The translations under genes and the position numbers were made by a program. A DNA stretch of 64,000 bases from Lachnospiraceae bacterium (GTDB lineage: Bacteria > Bacillota > Clostridia > Lachnospirales > Lachnospiraceae), in contig JAKSHY010000002.1 of assembly GCA_024399135.1 (NCBI GenBank), forward strand, positions 52,238-116,237, read 5' to 3'. This document shows, piece after piece, positions 27,155 to 37,878 of the stretch. The notes beneath the pieces were generated by a model that saw only the letters and a list, made by a program, of their open reading frames with translations, did no database searches and was not told where the DNA came from. Each line of letters opens with the position of its first letter. The first letter of the stretch is position 1.

Positions 27155-28918
27155 TTATGATTCCTTAGGAAGATCAATCTTAATGTGAACATCTGCTAAC
27201 TGCTTAGGATCAACCTCTGATGGTGCTCCCATCATTACATCCATTGCTGTTTTATTCATAGGGAATGGAATGATTTCTCTGATACTTTCTTCTCCTGCAA
27301 TAAGCATAACCATACGGTCAACACCAGGAGCAATACCAGCATGTGGTGGAGCTCCATAGCAGAATGCGTTGTACATAGCAGGGAACTTAGCCTTAACATC
27401 CTCCTCACCAAGTCCAACAATAGAGAATGCCTTAACCATAATCTCAGGATCATGATTTCTAACAGCTCCTGATGAAAGTTCTACACCATTAACAACTAAA
27501 TCATACTGATATGCAAGTATATCTAATGGATCCTGATTATTTAATGCGTCCATACCGCCCTGTGGCATAGAGAATGGGTTATGACAGAATTCTAATTCTC
27601 CTGACTCCTCACCAATCTCGTACATAGGGAAATCAACAATCCAACAGAATTCATAACAGTTCTCCTTCATGTGGCCTTCACAGTTAGCACCTAAGAACTT
27701 ACGAAGTACGCCCGCAACCTTAAGAGCCTCTAAATGCTTGCCAGCTGAAAGTCCAACGAAGTCTCCGTTCTTAAGATCAAGGGTCTTAATAACCTCGTCC
27801 TTCTTATCCTGAAGGAACTTAGAGATACCTCCAACGATTTCACCGTTCTCATCTAATCTGAACCAGTAGGTTTTAGCCCCTGACTGAATTTCTACATCTT
27901 CTACGATCTTGTCAATCTGTTTACGTGTAAGCTTAAAGTCTGAAACCTTAACTGCCTTCACTTCATTTCCTTCGAATGGTCCGAATTCCACGCCCTTCAT
28001 AAGATCTGTTACATCTTCAACCAAAAGATCAATTCTTAAATCCGGCTTATCTGAACCATACTTTTCCATAGCCTCTGTATATGGAATTCTAACGAATGGT
28101 GCCTTGGAAGCTTCCTTGTATACTCCATATTTAGCAAATACTGGAGGAAGAACATCCTCAATAACTGAAAATACATCTTCCTGAGTTGCGAAAGCCATTT
28201 CCATATCAAGCTGATAGAACTCACCTGGAGAACGATCTGCTCTGGCATCCTCATCTCTAAAGCATGGAGCTACCTGGAAATATCTGTCGAAACCAGAAGT
28301 CATCAAAAGCTGTTTAAACTGCTGTGGTGCCTGTGGTAGTGCATAGAACTTTCCTGGATGATTACGTGATGGAACAAGGTAATCTCTGGCACCCTCTGGT
28401 GAAGAGCAGGTAAGAATTGGTGTTGTGATTTCAAGAAAATCATGATCAGTCATAGACTTTCTAAGCTCTGCAACAATCTTTGATCTTAATACTATTCTAT
28501 CCTTAACCTGAGGATTTCTTAAATCAAGATATCTGTACTTTAATCTTGTTGCTTCATCAGCTTCCTTCGAACGATTAATTTCGAATGGCAACTCGTTGTA
28601 ACGGCACTTACCAAGAACCTTAATCTCAGAAGGAACTACCTCGATTTCTCCTGTTGCTATCTTTCCATTCTTAGAAGAACGTTCTCTTACCTCTCCCTCG
28701 ATTGAAAGAGTTGACTCATTGTTAACTCCATCAAGCTTAGCCATCATCTCTTCTGTCTCTATTACTACCTGAGTAACACCATAGAAGTCTCTAAGCTGTA
28801 AGAATCCAAGATTCTTCGATACCTGTCTTAAATTATCATAGAATCCAACTAAAGTTACCTTCTTTCCAGCATCCTCTAGTCTTAGTTCATTACAATTGTG
28901 TGTTCTTGACTGAACCAT
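27155..28918 (-). CDS. aspS: Aspartyl-tRNA synthetase
   Basis: 587 residues, bacterial-type class II synthetase. An N-terminal OB-fold anticodon domain (1-110), motif 2 (FRDEDARADRSPGEFYQLDMEM), the bacterial GAD insertion (about 300-410) and motif 3 (GVDRMVMLIAG near 540) can be seen. It charges tRNA-Asp. The order fapA-like, HD-GYP regulator, aspS, birA with gaps of 36-45 bases suggests one long transcript. No T-box was seen in the 45-base gap upstream. Confidence 0.97.
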   Translation of the reverse strand: MVQSRTHNCNELRLEDAGKKVTLVGFYDNLRQVSKNLGFLQLRDFYGVTQVVIETEEMMAKLDGVNNESTLSIEGEVRERSSKNGKIATGEIEVVPSEIKVLGKCRYNELPFEINRSKEADEATRLKYRYLDLRNPQVKDRIVLRSKIVAELRKSMTDHDFLEITTPILTCSSPEGARDYLVPSRNHPGKFYALPQAPQQFKQLLMTSGFDRYFQVAPCFRDEDARADRSPGEFYQLDMEMAFATQEDVFSVIEDVLPPVFAKYGVYKEASKAPFVRIPYTEAMEKYGSDKPDLRIDLLVEDVTDLMKGVEFGPFEGNEVKAVKVSDFKLTRKQIDKIVEDVEIQSGAKTYWFRLDENGEIVGGISKFLQDKKDEVIKTLDLKNGDFVGLSAGKHLEALKVAGVLRKFLGANCEGHMKENCYEFCWIVDFPMYEIGEESGELEFCHNPFSMPQGGMDALNNQDPLDILAYQYDLVVNGVELSSGAVRNHDPEIMVKAFSIVGLGEEDVKAKFPAMYNAFCYGAPPHAGIAPGVDRMVMLIAGEESIREIIPFPMNKTAMDVMMGAPSEVDPKQLADVHIKIDLPKES

Positions 28919-28963
28919 TGTTTACTGCCTCCAAATTCCTATTAGTATAAATATATAGAAAGC

Positions 28964-30052
28964 TTAAATATCAAGCTTTAACTCACCATTTTCCCATGCT
29001 TCCATTCTTTCCCTGCAGTTTTTGAACCCTTCAAGGATTTTAGGTGGGAACACTCCACACTCACCCATATTAATAAGGTTGAATGCTTCTTCCTTAGAAT
29101 ATGCCTTCTTATATACTCTGTCATTAACTAAAGCATCATAAGTATCAGCAAGCGAAATAATCTGGGCAGAGATTGGAATATCATCTCCCTTTATTCCATC
29201 AGGATATCCACCTCCATCATACTTTTCATGATGAGAACGTATAACCTCTCTTACTATCTTATCGAAATCTTCACTCCAGGCGCCCTTTAACTCTTCTACA
29301 ATTCCAACGCCTCTTAATGTATGGGATTTCATATATTCATATTCTTCATTTGTTAATCTGCCAGGCTTTAATAATATAGTATCAGGAATTGCAACCTTAC
29401 CTATATCATGCAAAACACATGCTGAAACTATCAGATCAATTGTTTTATTATCCAGATTATATTCAGGATACAGCTTGGCCATTGCCTCTGCCAAAATCTT
29501 GGTAAGTCCCTTAACTCGTCTAATATGAGAATGACTTTCCGGATTCTTAAACTCTCCAAGATTACCCATAAGCTCAATTATTTTATCATGTTGCTTAACT
29601 AATTCCAATGCTTCAGCGTTAGAATTCGAGGCTGAATTATCAGAAGAATCTGTATATTTCTCACATTTTTCTTTTGCTTCATATAGATTAGCGAATTTTT
29701 CTATTCGACTTTTTACTAAAGCCGAATCAAAAGGTTTTCGACTAAAATCCATTGCTCCTGCCTTGTAAGCAGCCTTCTGTGCCTTAAATGAGCTATCCTC
29801 CGAAAGCACCATGATAGGGAACGTATCGAACCACTCATTCTGATTAGTCGCTTCTAAAATAGAAACACAATCCATATCAGGATAAGTAAAATCCATCAAA
29901 ACAGCACGAAGCGTTCCATGCTCTCTTCTTAATATATCTATGACCTGCTCACCAGTAGATGCCTCAAGCACCTTGAATCCATCCTCGAACAGTTCAACCA
30001 GAATTTCTCTATTGGCTTCATTGGAATCTGCAACAAGAATCTTATCTCGCAA
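28964..30052 (-). CDS. Response regulator with HD-GYP output domain
   Basis: 362 residues. The receiver domain (1-120) starts KILVADSNEANREI, with the phospho-acceptor Asp in LMDFTYPDMD and Lys in SRKPFD. The HD-GYP domain (about 170-350) keeps all signatures: CVLHDIGKVAIP (HD), HTLRGVGI, and RSHHEKYDGGGYPDG (HHExxDGxGYP). It should hydrolyse cyclic di-GMP under control of a sensor kinase. Its cognate kinase is not here. It neighbours a DUF342 protein, which is linked to motility in other bacteria. Confidence 0.93.
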   Translation of the reverse strand: MRDKILVADSNEANREILVELFEDGFKVLEASTGEQVIDILRREHGTLRAVLMDFTYPDMDCVSILEATNQNEWFDTFPIMVLSEDSSFKAQKAAYKAGAMDFSRKPFDSALVKSRIEKFANLYEAKEKCEKYTDSSDNSASNSNAEALELVKQHDKIIELMGNLGEFKNPESHSHIRRVKGLTKILAEAMAKLYPEYNLDNKTIDLIVSACVLHDIGKVAIPDTILLKPGRLTNEEYEYMKSHTLRGVGIVEELKGAWSEDFDKIVREVIRSHHEKYDGGGYPDGIKGDDIPISAQIISLADTYDALVNDRVYKKAYSKEEAFNLINMGECGVFPPKILEGFKNCRERMEAWENGELKLDI

Positions 30053-30089
30053 TTTTTCTCCTCCATGAAATATTATTACCTAACGCACC

Positions 30090-32285
30090 CTAATTGTTGT
30101 TTTTGTAAATGCATACTCTCTCATCAACCTTCTTAATCGTAACATTGCTGGAGAGTGTTGAAATAGTTCTCTTTCCATCTATTTCTATGATTATATTATC
30201 AAACAGAGTTCCGGTAACATTAATAAGAGCGTCACCTGTACTTGCTATCTGCTCAAGAATCTTAGCCTTCTCTTCATTAAGCTCTTCTTTATCCTTATTA
30301 ACTGTATAAATAGCATTTTCAATCTTAATATACATCTCCATGGCATTTCTTATCTCTGCCGGATATTTAGCCTGGAAATCACTCTGACCTTTAAGAAGAA
30401 CCGCAAGCTTATTATTTAAATCAACCAATGAACTCTCAATTCTCTTTTGTTCATCTCGCATTGCATCAGAAACACCAAGCTTGATATAGGTTCTAACCCC
30501 AAGATTATTACCTACATTACTTACATTAATCTCCGTTGCCGAAAATGCCGTTCCACCAAGCAGCAGGCCCCTTGTTCCAACTATATTGATTGTACCTTCC
30601 GAATATATATTGGAATTAAGACAGTAATTAGCCTGTATATTTTTACCTGCCTTTACATTAACTGATTCGAAGAATTTTCCTTCAACAGATCCCCCTGCAT
30701 TAACAGAGCCTCTTCCTCCACCATTAACACCCTGCTTGAATACGACATCTCCCATTGCCATAATATTCGAATTTTCAACGAAGCCACTTATTACAACGTC
30801 ACCACCTGCTGTTATAGTAACTCCATTACTTACATTACCTTCTATTATGACATTTCCCTCGAACTTAACATTGCCGGTTGTTGCAGGATTAACATCCTTA
30901 AGTGTCAAAACTGGAGAAATGTTAAGAATCTGTTTTCCGTCAAAATCAATCTTTCCGTCAATATCCGCTGTATAGGTTTTCTTATCAGCTGAGATTAAAA
31001 TTCCCTTACCTCTAAGGGCTTTCATTTCCTTACCGCGTCTTGATGGGATTCTGTCACCAACCACATTATGTCCAGGTTCACCCTTTCCTGACGCATGGTA
31101 ATATGCTAGTCTTTGACCCTTTTTAACTTCTTCATACCAGTCAACGTTCTGATAATCTACTGAACCGTCAGGATTCATCTTAGGAACCCTTACCTTCTTA
31201 GTGTCAAAGAAGTATTCATAATACCCATCTTCACCATCTATAGGAGGTTTTCCTGCTGCTATCTGAACAAGCTCTCCAAGATGCTTACCCTGAAGAAGAT
31301 TATCCAGCATTCGTGGATCTATATTCTGAGTAACACCTGCAAGTCTTAGGGTTCTTAGTATATCTTTTCTTGTTACTACGCCGAAAACATCCCTGTCAAC
31401 TTTAATAAAAGCTGTCATCTTGTCTGGAGAAATTTTAACTAAAACGCCATCTCTGTTGGCTTCTTCCCTTTCTTCATCAGACATGGAAGCAGAAAGAGCC
31501 GTTCCAAGCTCAAGTTCTTCTCGTATCTTCTGCATTTCCCTGGCTGGATACATTAATGAAGTATATTCATCTACTTCCAATCCACTTTCTAATCCAAGTC
31601 GGATTTCAGCCATCTGGTATCTGTCATATAATGGCGATTTATAGTAAGAAACATCAACCTGTGAAAGGAGCCCAAGTCTTATTTCTCTCATCTGAGCCCA
31701 GCAGTAGCATGTCTTGGCATATTCTTCTACGTCAAGATTCTCCTTAATGCCCTCTGTTATTTCTCTGATAGCTGGACCATAAAATTCTATATTCAAATAT
31801 TGAGGAATATCTACATTCTCTTCTAAAGCTTCTCTTATAGCTTCTAACTGATCTGCTTCATATCCCTGTTCAACATAAGTAGTTAAATCAACATGATTAA
31901 TAAGCGCTCTTCTAACAGCACGCATCACGAATGGCTCATATTTTAAGTAATCTGACATATCAATGCCATGCTCTAAGCCCCTTCGCATCTGATGCATTTT
32001 CTTAGAATCCATCTTATTGTCATCATACAAAGAAACATCCAGCCCAGCCTCAAGACCAAGCCTTATTTCTTCAAGCTGGAACCATTCATATTCAGGACGC
32101 GCATATAATGACATATCAACATTATGCATAAGCCCCAGTCGAATCTGATACATCTGCTGAGACATAAGTGATTTATTAGCATAAATTTCAACCGGAATAC
32201 CCGCATTCATGCCTAAATCAATTTCTTCAATTTGAGCTTCGGTAAACCCCTGCAGTAAGAAGGTTTCTTTTTCTTTTACTGTCAT
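30090..32285 (-). CDS. FapA/DUF342 flagellar-assembly-type polymer protein
   Basis: 731 residues. Residues about 15-270 are ten degenerate repeats of about 27 residues with the pattern Q-M-x-x-I-R-x-G-L-x-x-G-x-D-V-S-x-Y. Residues 290-420 hold a DUF342 N-terminal region, and 440-600 a right-handed beta-helix (GNVKFEGNVIIEGNVSNG, GGDVVISGFVENS and similar turns). A C-terminal coiled coil follows (about 615-690). FapA relatives affect flagellar assembly and cell-pole events. No flagellar gene lies nearby. It probably opens the operon that runs to birA. Confidence 0.85.
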   Translation of the reverse strand: MTVKEKETFLLQGFTEAQIEEIDLGMNAGIPVEIYANKSLMSQQMYQIRLGLMHNVDMSLYARPEYEWFQLEEIRLGLEAGLDVSLYDDNKMDSKKMHQMRRGLEHGIDMSDYLKYEPFVMRAVRRALINHVDLTTYVEQGYEADQLEAIREALEENVDIPQYLNIEFYGPAIREITEGIKENLDVEEYAKTCYCWAQMREIRLGLLSQVDVSYYKSPLYDRYQMAEIRLGLESGLEVDEYTSLMYPAREMQKIREELELGTALSASMSDEEREEANRDGVLVKISPDKMTAFIKVDRDVFGVVTRKDILRTLRLAGVTQNIDPRMLDNLLQGKHLGELVQIAAGKPPIDGEDGYYEYFFDTKKVRVPKMNPDGSVDYQNVDWYEEVKKGQRLAYYHASGKGEPGHNVVGDRIPSRRGKEMKALRGKGILISADKKTYTADIDGKIDFDGKQILNISPVLTLKDVNPATTGNVKFEGNVIIEGNVSNGVTITAGGDVVISGFVENSNIMAMGDVVFKQGVNGGGRGSVNAGGSVEGKFFESVNVKAGKNIQANYCLNSNIYSEGTINIVGTRGLLLGGTAFSATEINVSNVGNNLGVRTYIKLGVSDAMRDEQKRIESSLVDLNNKLAVLLKGQSDFQAKYPAEIRNAMEMYIKIENAIYTVNKDKEELNEEKAKILEQIASTGDALINVTGTLFDNIIIEIDGKRTISTLSSNVTIKKVDERVCIYKNNN

Positions 32286-32336
32286 ATTGAAAACTTCCCC
32301 AAATACGCATCAAATGCACAATCCTTCAATATCTAT

Positions 32337-32388
32337 TTTACATAAAATAAAGGTCCTTTGCAACAAGCAAAAGACCTTTATGTAAACC
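32337..32388 (-). terminator. Terminator of the prfA operon
   Basis: Stem AAAGGTCCTTTGC (32349-32361) against GCAAAAGACCTTT (32367-32379) with one mismatch. It is followed on minus by ATTTTATG, and the outer TTTACATAA/TATGTAAA can extend it. It lies between prfA and the FapA-like gene. Confidence 0.8.
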
Positions 32389-32424
32389 AATATTTTTATG
32401 CCATAATTTTGACTTGAGTATGTA

Positions 32425-33498
32425 TTACTCTTCGTTCATCTTCGCAAGCTTGGCAGCCTGATCAGCTGTAATACAAGCATCGATTATTTCCTGAATATCA
32501 CCGTTCATAATCTTATCAATCTTGTAGAGAGTTAAGTTGATTCTATGGTCAGTGACTCTTCCCTGTGGGAAATTATATGTTCTGATCTTCTCTGAACGGT
32601 CTCCTGTACCAATCTGGCTCTTTCTTAATTCTGCCTCTGCATCATGAGCCTCCTGGCAGGCCAAATCATAAAGCTTGGTACGAAGGAGTGCGAAAGCCTT
32701 TTCCTTATTCTGACGCTGATCCTTCTCTGTCTGAGAATAGATAACTATACCTGTTGGATAGTGAGTAAGTCTTACCGCAGAGTCTGTTGTATTGACACAC
32801 TGTCCACCGTTACCTGATGCACGCATTACGTCAATACGTATATCTTTTTCATTGATTTCTACGTCTACATCCTCAGCCTCTGGCATAACTGCAACAGACA
32901 TAGTAGATGTATGAATACGTCCGCCTGACTCAGTTTCAGGAACTCGCTGTACTCTGTGAACACCTGACTCATATTTCATTACTGAGTATGCACCGTCACC
33001 AGTTATCATGAATGTGGCAGATTTCATACCTCCAATACCAATTTCATCACATTCAATAAGCTCTGTCTTCCAGCCCTTACTTTCAGCATAATGCACGTAC
33101 ATTCTATATATTTCTGCCGCAAAAAGTGCTGCCTCATCGCCACCTGCGCCAGCTCTTAATTCAACCATAACGTTCTTATCATCGTTAGGGTCCTTTGGAA
33201 GAAGAAGAATCTTAAGTTCCTTTTCGAGCTCTTCGATTCTGTTCTTAGCATTATTAAGCTCTTCCTTAAGCATTTCTTTCATTTCAGGATCTGATTCTTC
33301 ATCGAGCATCATCAAAGAATCCTCAACATCCTGCTTACACTTCTTATACTCTGTATAAGCCTCAACCAATGGGCTTAAATTAGCCTGCTCTTTCATAAGC
33401 TTACGAAAACGGTCCTGATTGTCAGCCACTCCAGGCTCTGCAAGCTCACCCATTATTTCTTCGTATCTAATTAATAGATCATCTAGTTTGTCAAACAT
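32425..33498 (-). CDS. prfA: Peptide chain release factor 1
   Basis: 357 residues. The GGQ motif is in [19 protein letters not shown], and the codon-recognition domain is N-terminal to it. It releases the peptide at UAA and UAG. The usual His after GGQ is Cys here (GGQC), a minor variation. It overlaps prmC by 16 bases, so its own methyltransferase is made with it. Confidence 0.97.
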   Translation of the reverse strand: MFDKLDDLLIRYEEIMGELAEPGVADNQDRFRKLMKEQANLSPLVEAYTEYKKCKQDVEDSLMMLDEESDPEMKEMLKEELNNAKNRIEELEKELKILLLPKDPNDDKNVMVELRAGAGGDEAALFAAEIYRMYVHYAESKGWKTELIECDEIGIGGMKSATFMITGDGAYSVMKYESGVHRVQRVPETESGGRIHTSTMSVAVMPEAEDVDVEINEKDIRIDVMRASGNGGQCVNTTDSAVRLTHYPTGIVIYSQTEKDQRQNKEKAFALLRTKLYDLACQEAHDAEAELRKSQIGTGDRSEKIRTYNFPQGRVTDHRINLTLYKIDKIMNGDIQEIIDACITADQAAKLAKMNEE

Positions 33499-34355
33499 AT
33501 CTTTCTCCTAGCCTTGACCACACGGTCAAGTCCTGCATAATCCTTAATAACCTCAATGTCAGTAAATCCATTTTCTTCAAGCAATTTACTAACTGCATCC
33601 TTTTCATCATATCCTATTTCGAAAAGAATAGATCCTCCAAGCTTTAGATACTTTGGAGCCTCAGTAATTATCTTTTGATAAAAATATAGTCCGTCCTCCC
33701 CACCATCAAGTGCTCCTATCGGATCATAATCCTTGACTTCGGGCTCGAGACTATCTATCTTGTTCGTAGCAATATACGGTGGATTCGAAACAATAACATC
33801 GAATTTGCCGTCTATATTTTCGAAAAGGTCGGAGTTTACATAACTATATGTTATGTCCATCGCTTCTCCAAGTATCGCATCAGAATTCTCTCTGGCAATT
33901 TCCAGTGCTTTTTCTGATATATCTGCGCCTACTCCAATGCATCCGTTAGTGTATTTTAAAAGACTAATAAGAATACATCCAGAACCTGTACACATATCAA
34001 GAATTTCCATTCCATCATGGACCTCTTTAAGGGCTTCTTCTACCAGTATCTCAGTATCCTGTCGTGGTATCAGAACATTTTCATTAACCTTAAACCTAAG
34101 TCCCATGAAGGATGTATAGCCTAAAATATGCTGAAGTGGAATTCTTTCACTTCTCTTTTTAATCGCCTCAATATATCTTTGTTCTAATGAAGAACCACAT
34201 GTTTCATTAAGCTCTTCATTCCCATGCGCCAGAAGATAGCCCTTTTTAATATTGCATATCTCCTCTAAAAATATAGAAGCATCTATTTTAGCATCTTTAA
34301 TGCCAGCGCGTGTAAGCTCATTTACACCGAAGGCATATATCTCATCTAATGTCAT
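33483..34355 (-). CDS. prmC: Release factor glutamine methyltransferase
   Basis: 290 residues. The SAM site is [15 protein letters not shown] (about 115-129), and the catalytic NPPY occurs in [12 protein letters not shown]. The N-terminal helical domain ends in [14 protein letters not shown]. It methylates the Gln of the GGQ motif in RF1 and RF2. Overlaps both neighbours. Confidence 0.96.
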   Translation of the reverse strand: MTLDEIYAFGVNELTRAGIKDAKIDASIFLEEICNIKKGYLLAHGNEELNETCGSSLEQRYIEAIKKRSERIPLQHILGYTSFMGLRFKVNENVLIPRQDTEILVEEALKEVHDGMEILDMCTGSGCILISLLKYTNGCIGVGADISEKALEIARENSDAILGEAMDITYSYVNSDLFENIDGKFDVIVSNPPYIATNKIDSLEPEVKDYDPIGALDGGEDGLYFYQKIITEAPKYLKLGGSILFEIGYDEKDAVSKLLEENGFTDIEVIKDYAGLDRVVKARRKICLTN

Positions 34356-35341
34356 TATTCAACATCCATATCGGAATTATCCTGCGAAGATTCCTCTGTA
34401 TCATATCCGAACTCATCTTTTAAGAACTGCTTCCAGTCAAATACAGCTTCAACAGATCGAATAGCAACCTCAACCATCGTTTCATCAGGTTCTTTGGTTG
34501 TTACTCTCTGGAGCCACATTCCAGGTGCTGAGATGATTCTGACGAACAAATTATCAGATCTTCCTGCTAAACGTATCAGTTCATATGAAATACCAGCAAT
34601 TACAGGAACTAAAGCGATTCTAATAAGTACTCTGTATACTGGGTTATCTACTCTTATGAAGAAGAAAAGAATAACACTTATCAAGATAACAAGGAACATA
34701 AAGCTCGTTCCACAACGCTTATGAATACGACTCTGTCCCATAACGTTAGTAACGGTTAAAGGACGTCCCTTCTCAACACAGTTAATACACTTATGTTCTG
34801 CACCATGGTACTGATATAGTCTTCTTATATCCTTCATTAAGGATATTCCAATTATATAAGCAAGAAAAATGATGATTCTGACCACGCCCTCAATAATCGC
34901 AAGTAATGATTCCTTACGAACATATTCAACAAGCCATGTTGAAATAAAGTATGGAAGAAGCATGAAAAGACCAATCGCAATAGCCAATGAAAGAATTGTT
35001 GTTATAACCATCATGATACTGTCAGCTCTGCCTGAAGAAGGTTTTCTGTCCTTCTTATCATCAAGTTCTTCTTCCTCGAAGAACTTGGCAGAATGATTGA
35101 TACATTTCATTCCAAGCACTAACGAATCGATGAAGTTAAACACACCACGAGCGAAAGGTACGTTCTTAATTTTCGCACCATGCAAAATAGAGTGGTATAC
35201 CTCTACATCGACATCTATCTCACCATTAGATTTTCTTACAGCTATGGCATAATCATCTTTATTCTTCATCATTACACCTTCAAGCACTGCCTGTCCGCCT
35301 ATGCCTGAATAATGCTGTTTCTTTTTCTTATTTTCTTTCAT
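34355..35341 (-). CDS. DUF1385 membrane protein (YqhQ-like)
   Basis: 328 residues. The start GIGGQAVLEGVMMKNKDDYAIAVRK is the family signature. Four or five membrane segments lie in 110-270, with YQYHGAEHKCINCVEKG between them (conserved His, Cys and Glu). Function unknown; the gene is almost always next to prmC and prfA in Clostridia, as here. It heads the DUF1385-prmC-prfA operon. Confidence 0.92.
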   Translation of the reverse strand: MKENKKKKQHYSGIGGQAVLEGVMMKNKDDYAIAVRKSNGEIDVDVEVYHSILHGAKIKNVPFARGVFNFIDSLVLGMKCINHSAKFFEEEELDDKKDRKPSSGRADSIMMVITTILSLAIAIGLFMLLPYFISTWLVEYVRKESLLAIIEGVVRIIIFLAYIIGISLMKDIRRLYQYHGAEHKCINCVEKGRPLTVTNVMGQSRIHKRCGTSFMFLVILISVILFFFIRVDNPVYRVLIRIALVPVIAGISYELIRLAGRSDNLFVRIISAPGMWLQRVTTKEPDETMVEVAIRSVEAVFDWKQFLKDEFGYDTEESSQDNSDMDVE

Positions 35342-35354
35342 AAATTCTACCTAA

Positions 35355-35390
35355 TGTAAAAAAAGCTGAGGTATTACTGCCTCAGCTTTA
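35355..35390 (-). terminator. Terminator of rpmE
   Basis: Stem AAAGCTGAGG/CCTCAGCTTT followed on minus by TTTTTTTACA. Starts eight bases after the rpmE stop. Confidence 0.9.
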
Positions 35391-35397
35391 GGATAAC

Positions 35398-35604
35398 TTA
35401 TTTGCTCTCTACGCCGTACTTCTTATTGAACTTATCAATACGTCCGTCGGTTCTAGCAGCCTTCTGCTGACCTGTGTAGAATGAGTGACACTTAGAACAA
35501 ACTTCAACGTGGATATCTTCCTTAGTTGAACCTGTTGTAAAAGTGTTACCACAGTTACAAGTTACTGTTGCCTGATAATACTCAGGATGTATTCCTTCTC
35601 TCAT
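35398..35604 (-). CDS. rpmE: 50S ribosomal protein L31 (zinc type)
   Basis: 68 residues from the ATG at 35604, which has GGAGG seven bases upstream; an in-frame ATG four codons earlier contains that ribosome site and is rejected. [10 protein letters not shown] start, then TCNCGNTF and [14 protein letters not shown] with the Cys of the zinc site. It has its own promoter, a long leader and a terminator. Confidence 0.96.
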   Translation of the reverse strand: MREGIHPEYYQATVTCNCGNTFTTGSTKEDIHVEVCSKCHSFYTGQQKAARTDGRIDKFNKKYGVESK

Positions 35605-35764
35605 AATTTCCTCCATTCCGAAGCATTCCTATGCGACATTACAGTAGGCATTCGCCGAAGGATTAAGTAATTCGCATCTTCCTGGTATGCTTTGATGTGT
35701 TTATTGTTACCACTATTCTTACGAACAGCTTGTTAATTGTATCACAGTATATTTCTCTTTTCAA
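35605..35764 (-). promoter_or_regulatory. rpmE promoter and long structured leader
   Basis: On minus, -35 TTGAAA (35759-35764) and -10 TACAAT (35736-35741), 17 bases apart. The start near 35729 leaves a leader of about 125 nt before the ATG, rich in short pairing segments (GCATACC/AGGATTAAG blocks and CCTTCGG/CCGAAGC-type arms). Long leaders of L31 genes are known autoregulatory sites in several phyla. I infer an L31-binding leader here but have not derived a structure. Confidence 0.6.
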
Positions 35765-35772
35765 GCGAAATT

Positions 35773-36423
35773 TTAGCTTTCCTCAACGATTAAAAGCACT
35801 CCCTTGTCCAAAGATATATGTACTTCCTTTCCTATAAACTCATTACTAACTCCAAGTGCATGAGCATTAGTAAGCTTTCCTTCGAACTCATACTTTAGTC
35901 CCTTAATAGACACCAGTGCTTCATCGGTCAAAGAAAGTATAGAAATAAATCCTGCCTTGCGTGCTTTGAAGTCTATATCTTTGTCCGTAAGATATGCAAT
36001 GGCATTTTCATAATACGCCGTTATTTTCTTACCTTCCAATAAGAAGTGATGCATGAGCTGAATGTTGGCGAATGCATGTGATATTCTCTCACCGCCAAGG
36101 CCACCGAACATATAGGCAGTATCGCAGCCATTACTAAAGGCATCCTGAAGCCCAAGCTCCATATCCGTTTCATCTTTAATAGGTGAACAGGAATTGGTCT
36201 TAAGATCTGGAAAGATACTCTTAACAGTTTTAAGAAAAGAGTCTGAAGTCGAATCCATATCACCGATAAAGTGATCTGGTCTTATATTCTCTTCCAAAAA
36301 AAAGCATATTCCGCCATCTGCAGCTACTACATAATAGTCCTTTCGACTGGACGTAAGCATCTTCTTAAGTATTTCTCTTTCTTTTCCCAGAGGCGCTGCC
36401 CCTACAATAATTCCTGTTTTCAT
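35773..36423 (-). CDS. thiN: Thiamine diphosphokinase
   Basis: 216 residues. YYVVAADGGICFFLEENIRPDHFIGDMDS and KDETDMELGLQDAFSNG (Asp/Glu metal ligands) are diagnostic, followed by GGLGGERISHAFANI. It transfers pyrophosphate from ATP to thiamine, giving TPP. Last gene of the thiamine operon. Confidence 0.93.
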   Translation of the reverse strand: MKTGIIVGAAPLGKEREILKKMLTSSRKDYYVVAADGGICFFLEENIRPDHFIGDMDSTSDSFLKTVKSIFPDLKTNSCSPIKDETDMELGLQDAFSNGCDTAYMFGGLGGERISHAFANIQLMHHFLLEGKKITAYYENAIAYLTDKDIDFKARKAGFISILSLTDEALVSIKGLKYEFEGKLTNAHALGVSNEFIGKEVHISLDKGVLLIVEES

Positions 36424-36461
36424 TCAGTCCCCAATAAATAATCCCAATCCGTCAGTTACTA

Positions 36462-37772
36462 CTACAGAATATCTATATATTCTCCTGCAAGAGCCTTATT
36501 CATACTTCTTACTGCGCAGAATTTTCCGCACATACTGCAGGCTTCACTATGATCACTCTCTGGTGCTCTGCTGTCTCTTATAGCCTTCGCTGTTTCTGGA
36601 TCAAGTGCACATTCAAACTGTGCATCCCAGTCAAGGTTTCTTCTGGCATCTGCCATCTTATCATCTATATCTCTCGCTCCCTTAATGCCCTTCGCAATAT
36701 CTGCTGCGTGCGCTGCAATCTTGGAAGCTATAATTCCCTGTTTTACATCTTCTACGTTAGGAAGAGCCAGATGTTCTGCAGGTGTTACATAGCAAAGGAA
36801 CGCTGCTCCACTCATTGCTGCAACAGCTCCACCGATAGCAGAAGTAATATGATCATAGCCTGGTGCAATATCTGTAACTAATGGTCCAAGTACATAGAAT
36901 GGAGCACCCATACAGATACTCTTTTGGATTTCCATGTTAGCAGCAATCTGGTTAAGTGGCATATGACCTGGTCCTTCAACCATAACCTGAACATTATGCT
37001 CCCACGCACGCTTGGTCAATTCTCCAAGTCTTACCAGTTCCTCTATCTGGCATACATCAGAAGCATCAGCAAGACATCCTGGTCTGCAGGCATCGCCCAA
37101 AGATACAGTCACATCATACTCTTCACATATATCAAGAATCTCATCGTAATACTCATAGAATGGATTCTCATTTCCAGTCATGCTCATCCATGCGAAAACT
37201 AAAGAACCACCACGGCTTACGATATTCATTTTTCTTTTATGCTTTTTAATCTGCTCGATAGTTTTTTGAGTTATTCCACAATGAAGTGTTACGAAATCAA
37301 CTCCATCCTCTGCATGAAGCCTTACTACATCAATGAAATCCTTAGCTGTTAATGTTGCTAAATCTCTCTGATAATGAATAACACTGTCATATACAGGAAC
37401 TGTTCCTATCATGGCTGGGCATTCACTCGTAAGCTTCTTTCTAAAAGGCTGGGTGTTTCCATGACTCGAAAGATCCATAATAGCCTCAGCGCCCATGTTA
37501 ACTGCACTCATAACCTTTTCCATTTCAATATCGTAATCCTTGCAGTCACGAGAAACTCCAAGATTAACATTAATTTTAGTGCGAAGCATGCTTCCAACGC
37601 CCTCTGGATCAAGGCATTTGTGATTTTTATTAGCACATATTGCCACCTGACCTTTCGCAACAAGAGTCATCAATTCGTCAACTGGCATATTCTCTTTTTT
37701 AGCAACTGTTTCAATTTCTTTAGTCACTATACCTTTCCTTGCTGCATCCATCTGCGTTGTATATTCTCTCAT
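36462..37772 (-). CDS. thiC: Phosphomethylpyrimidine synthase
   Basis: 436 residues from the ATG at 37772 (AAGGAG seven bases before it; the frame runs nine codons further up without a ribosome site). Contains [11 protein letters not shown] and [22 protein letters not shown]. The C-terminal 4Fe-4S Cys cluster is CSMCGKFC; it has one residue fewer than the E. coli CX2CX4C form, as I recall for clostridial ThiC. Radical-SAM enzyme converting aminoimidazole ribotide to HMP-P. Confidence 0.96.
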   Translation of the reverse strand: MREYTTQMDAARKGIVTKEIETVAKKENMPVDELMTLVAKGQVAICANKNHKCLDPEGVGSMLRTKINVNLGVSRDCKDYDIEMEKVMSAVNMGAEAIMDLSSHGNTQPFRKKLTSECPAMIGTVPVYDSVIHYQRDLATLTAKDFIDVVRLHAEDGVDFVTLHCGITQKTIEQIKKHKRKMNIVSRGGSLVFAWMSMTGNENPFYEYYDEILDICEEYDVTVSLGDACRPGCLADASDVCQIEELVRLGELTKRAWEHNVQVMVEGPGHMPLNQIAANMEIQKSICMGAPFYVLGPLVTDIAPGYDHITSAIGGAVAAMSGAAFLCYVTPAEHLALPNVEDVKQGIIASKIAAHAADIAKGIKGARDIDDKMADARRNLDWDAQFECALDPETAKAIRDSRAPESDHSEACSMCGKFCAVRSMNKALAGEYIDIL

Positions 37773-37878
37773 TTCAGTTCTCCTTGTTATGTTAACCATT
37801 CTTATATTATGTAAACTACATGTTTATTGCATAAAATATATTGATTTTAATACGCTCTTTTGCTTTATGTAAACCAAT

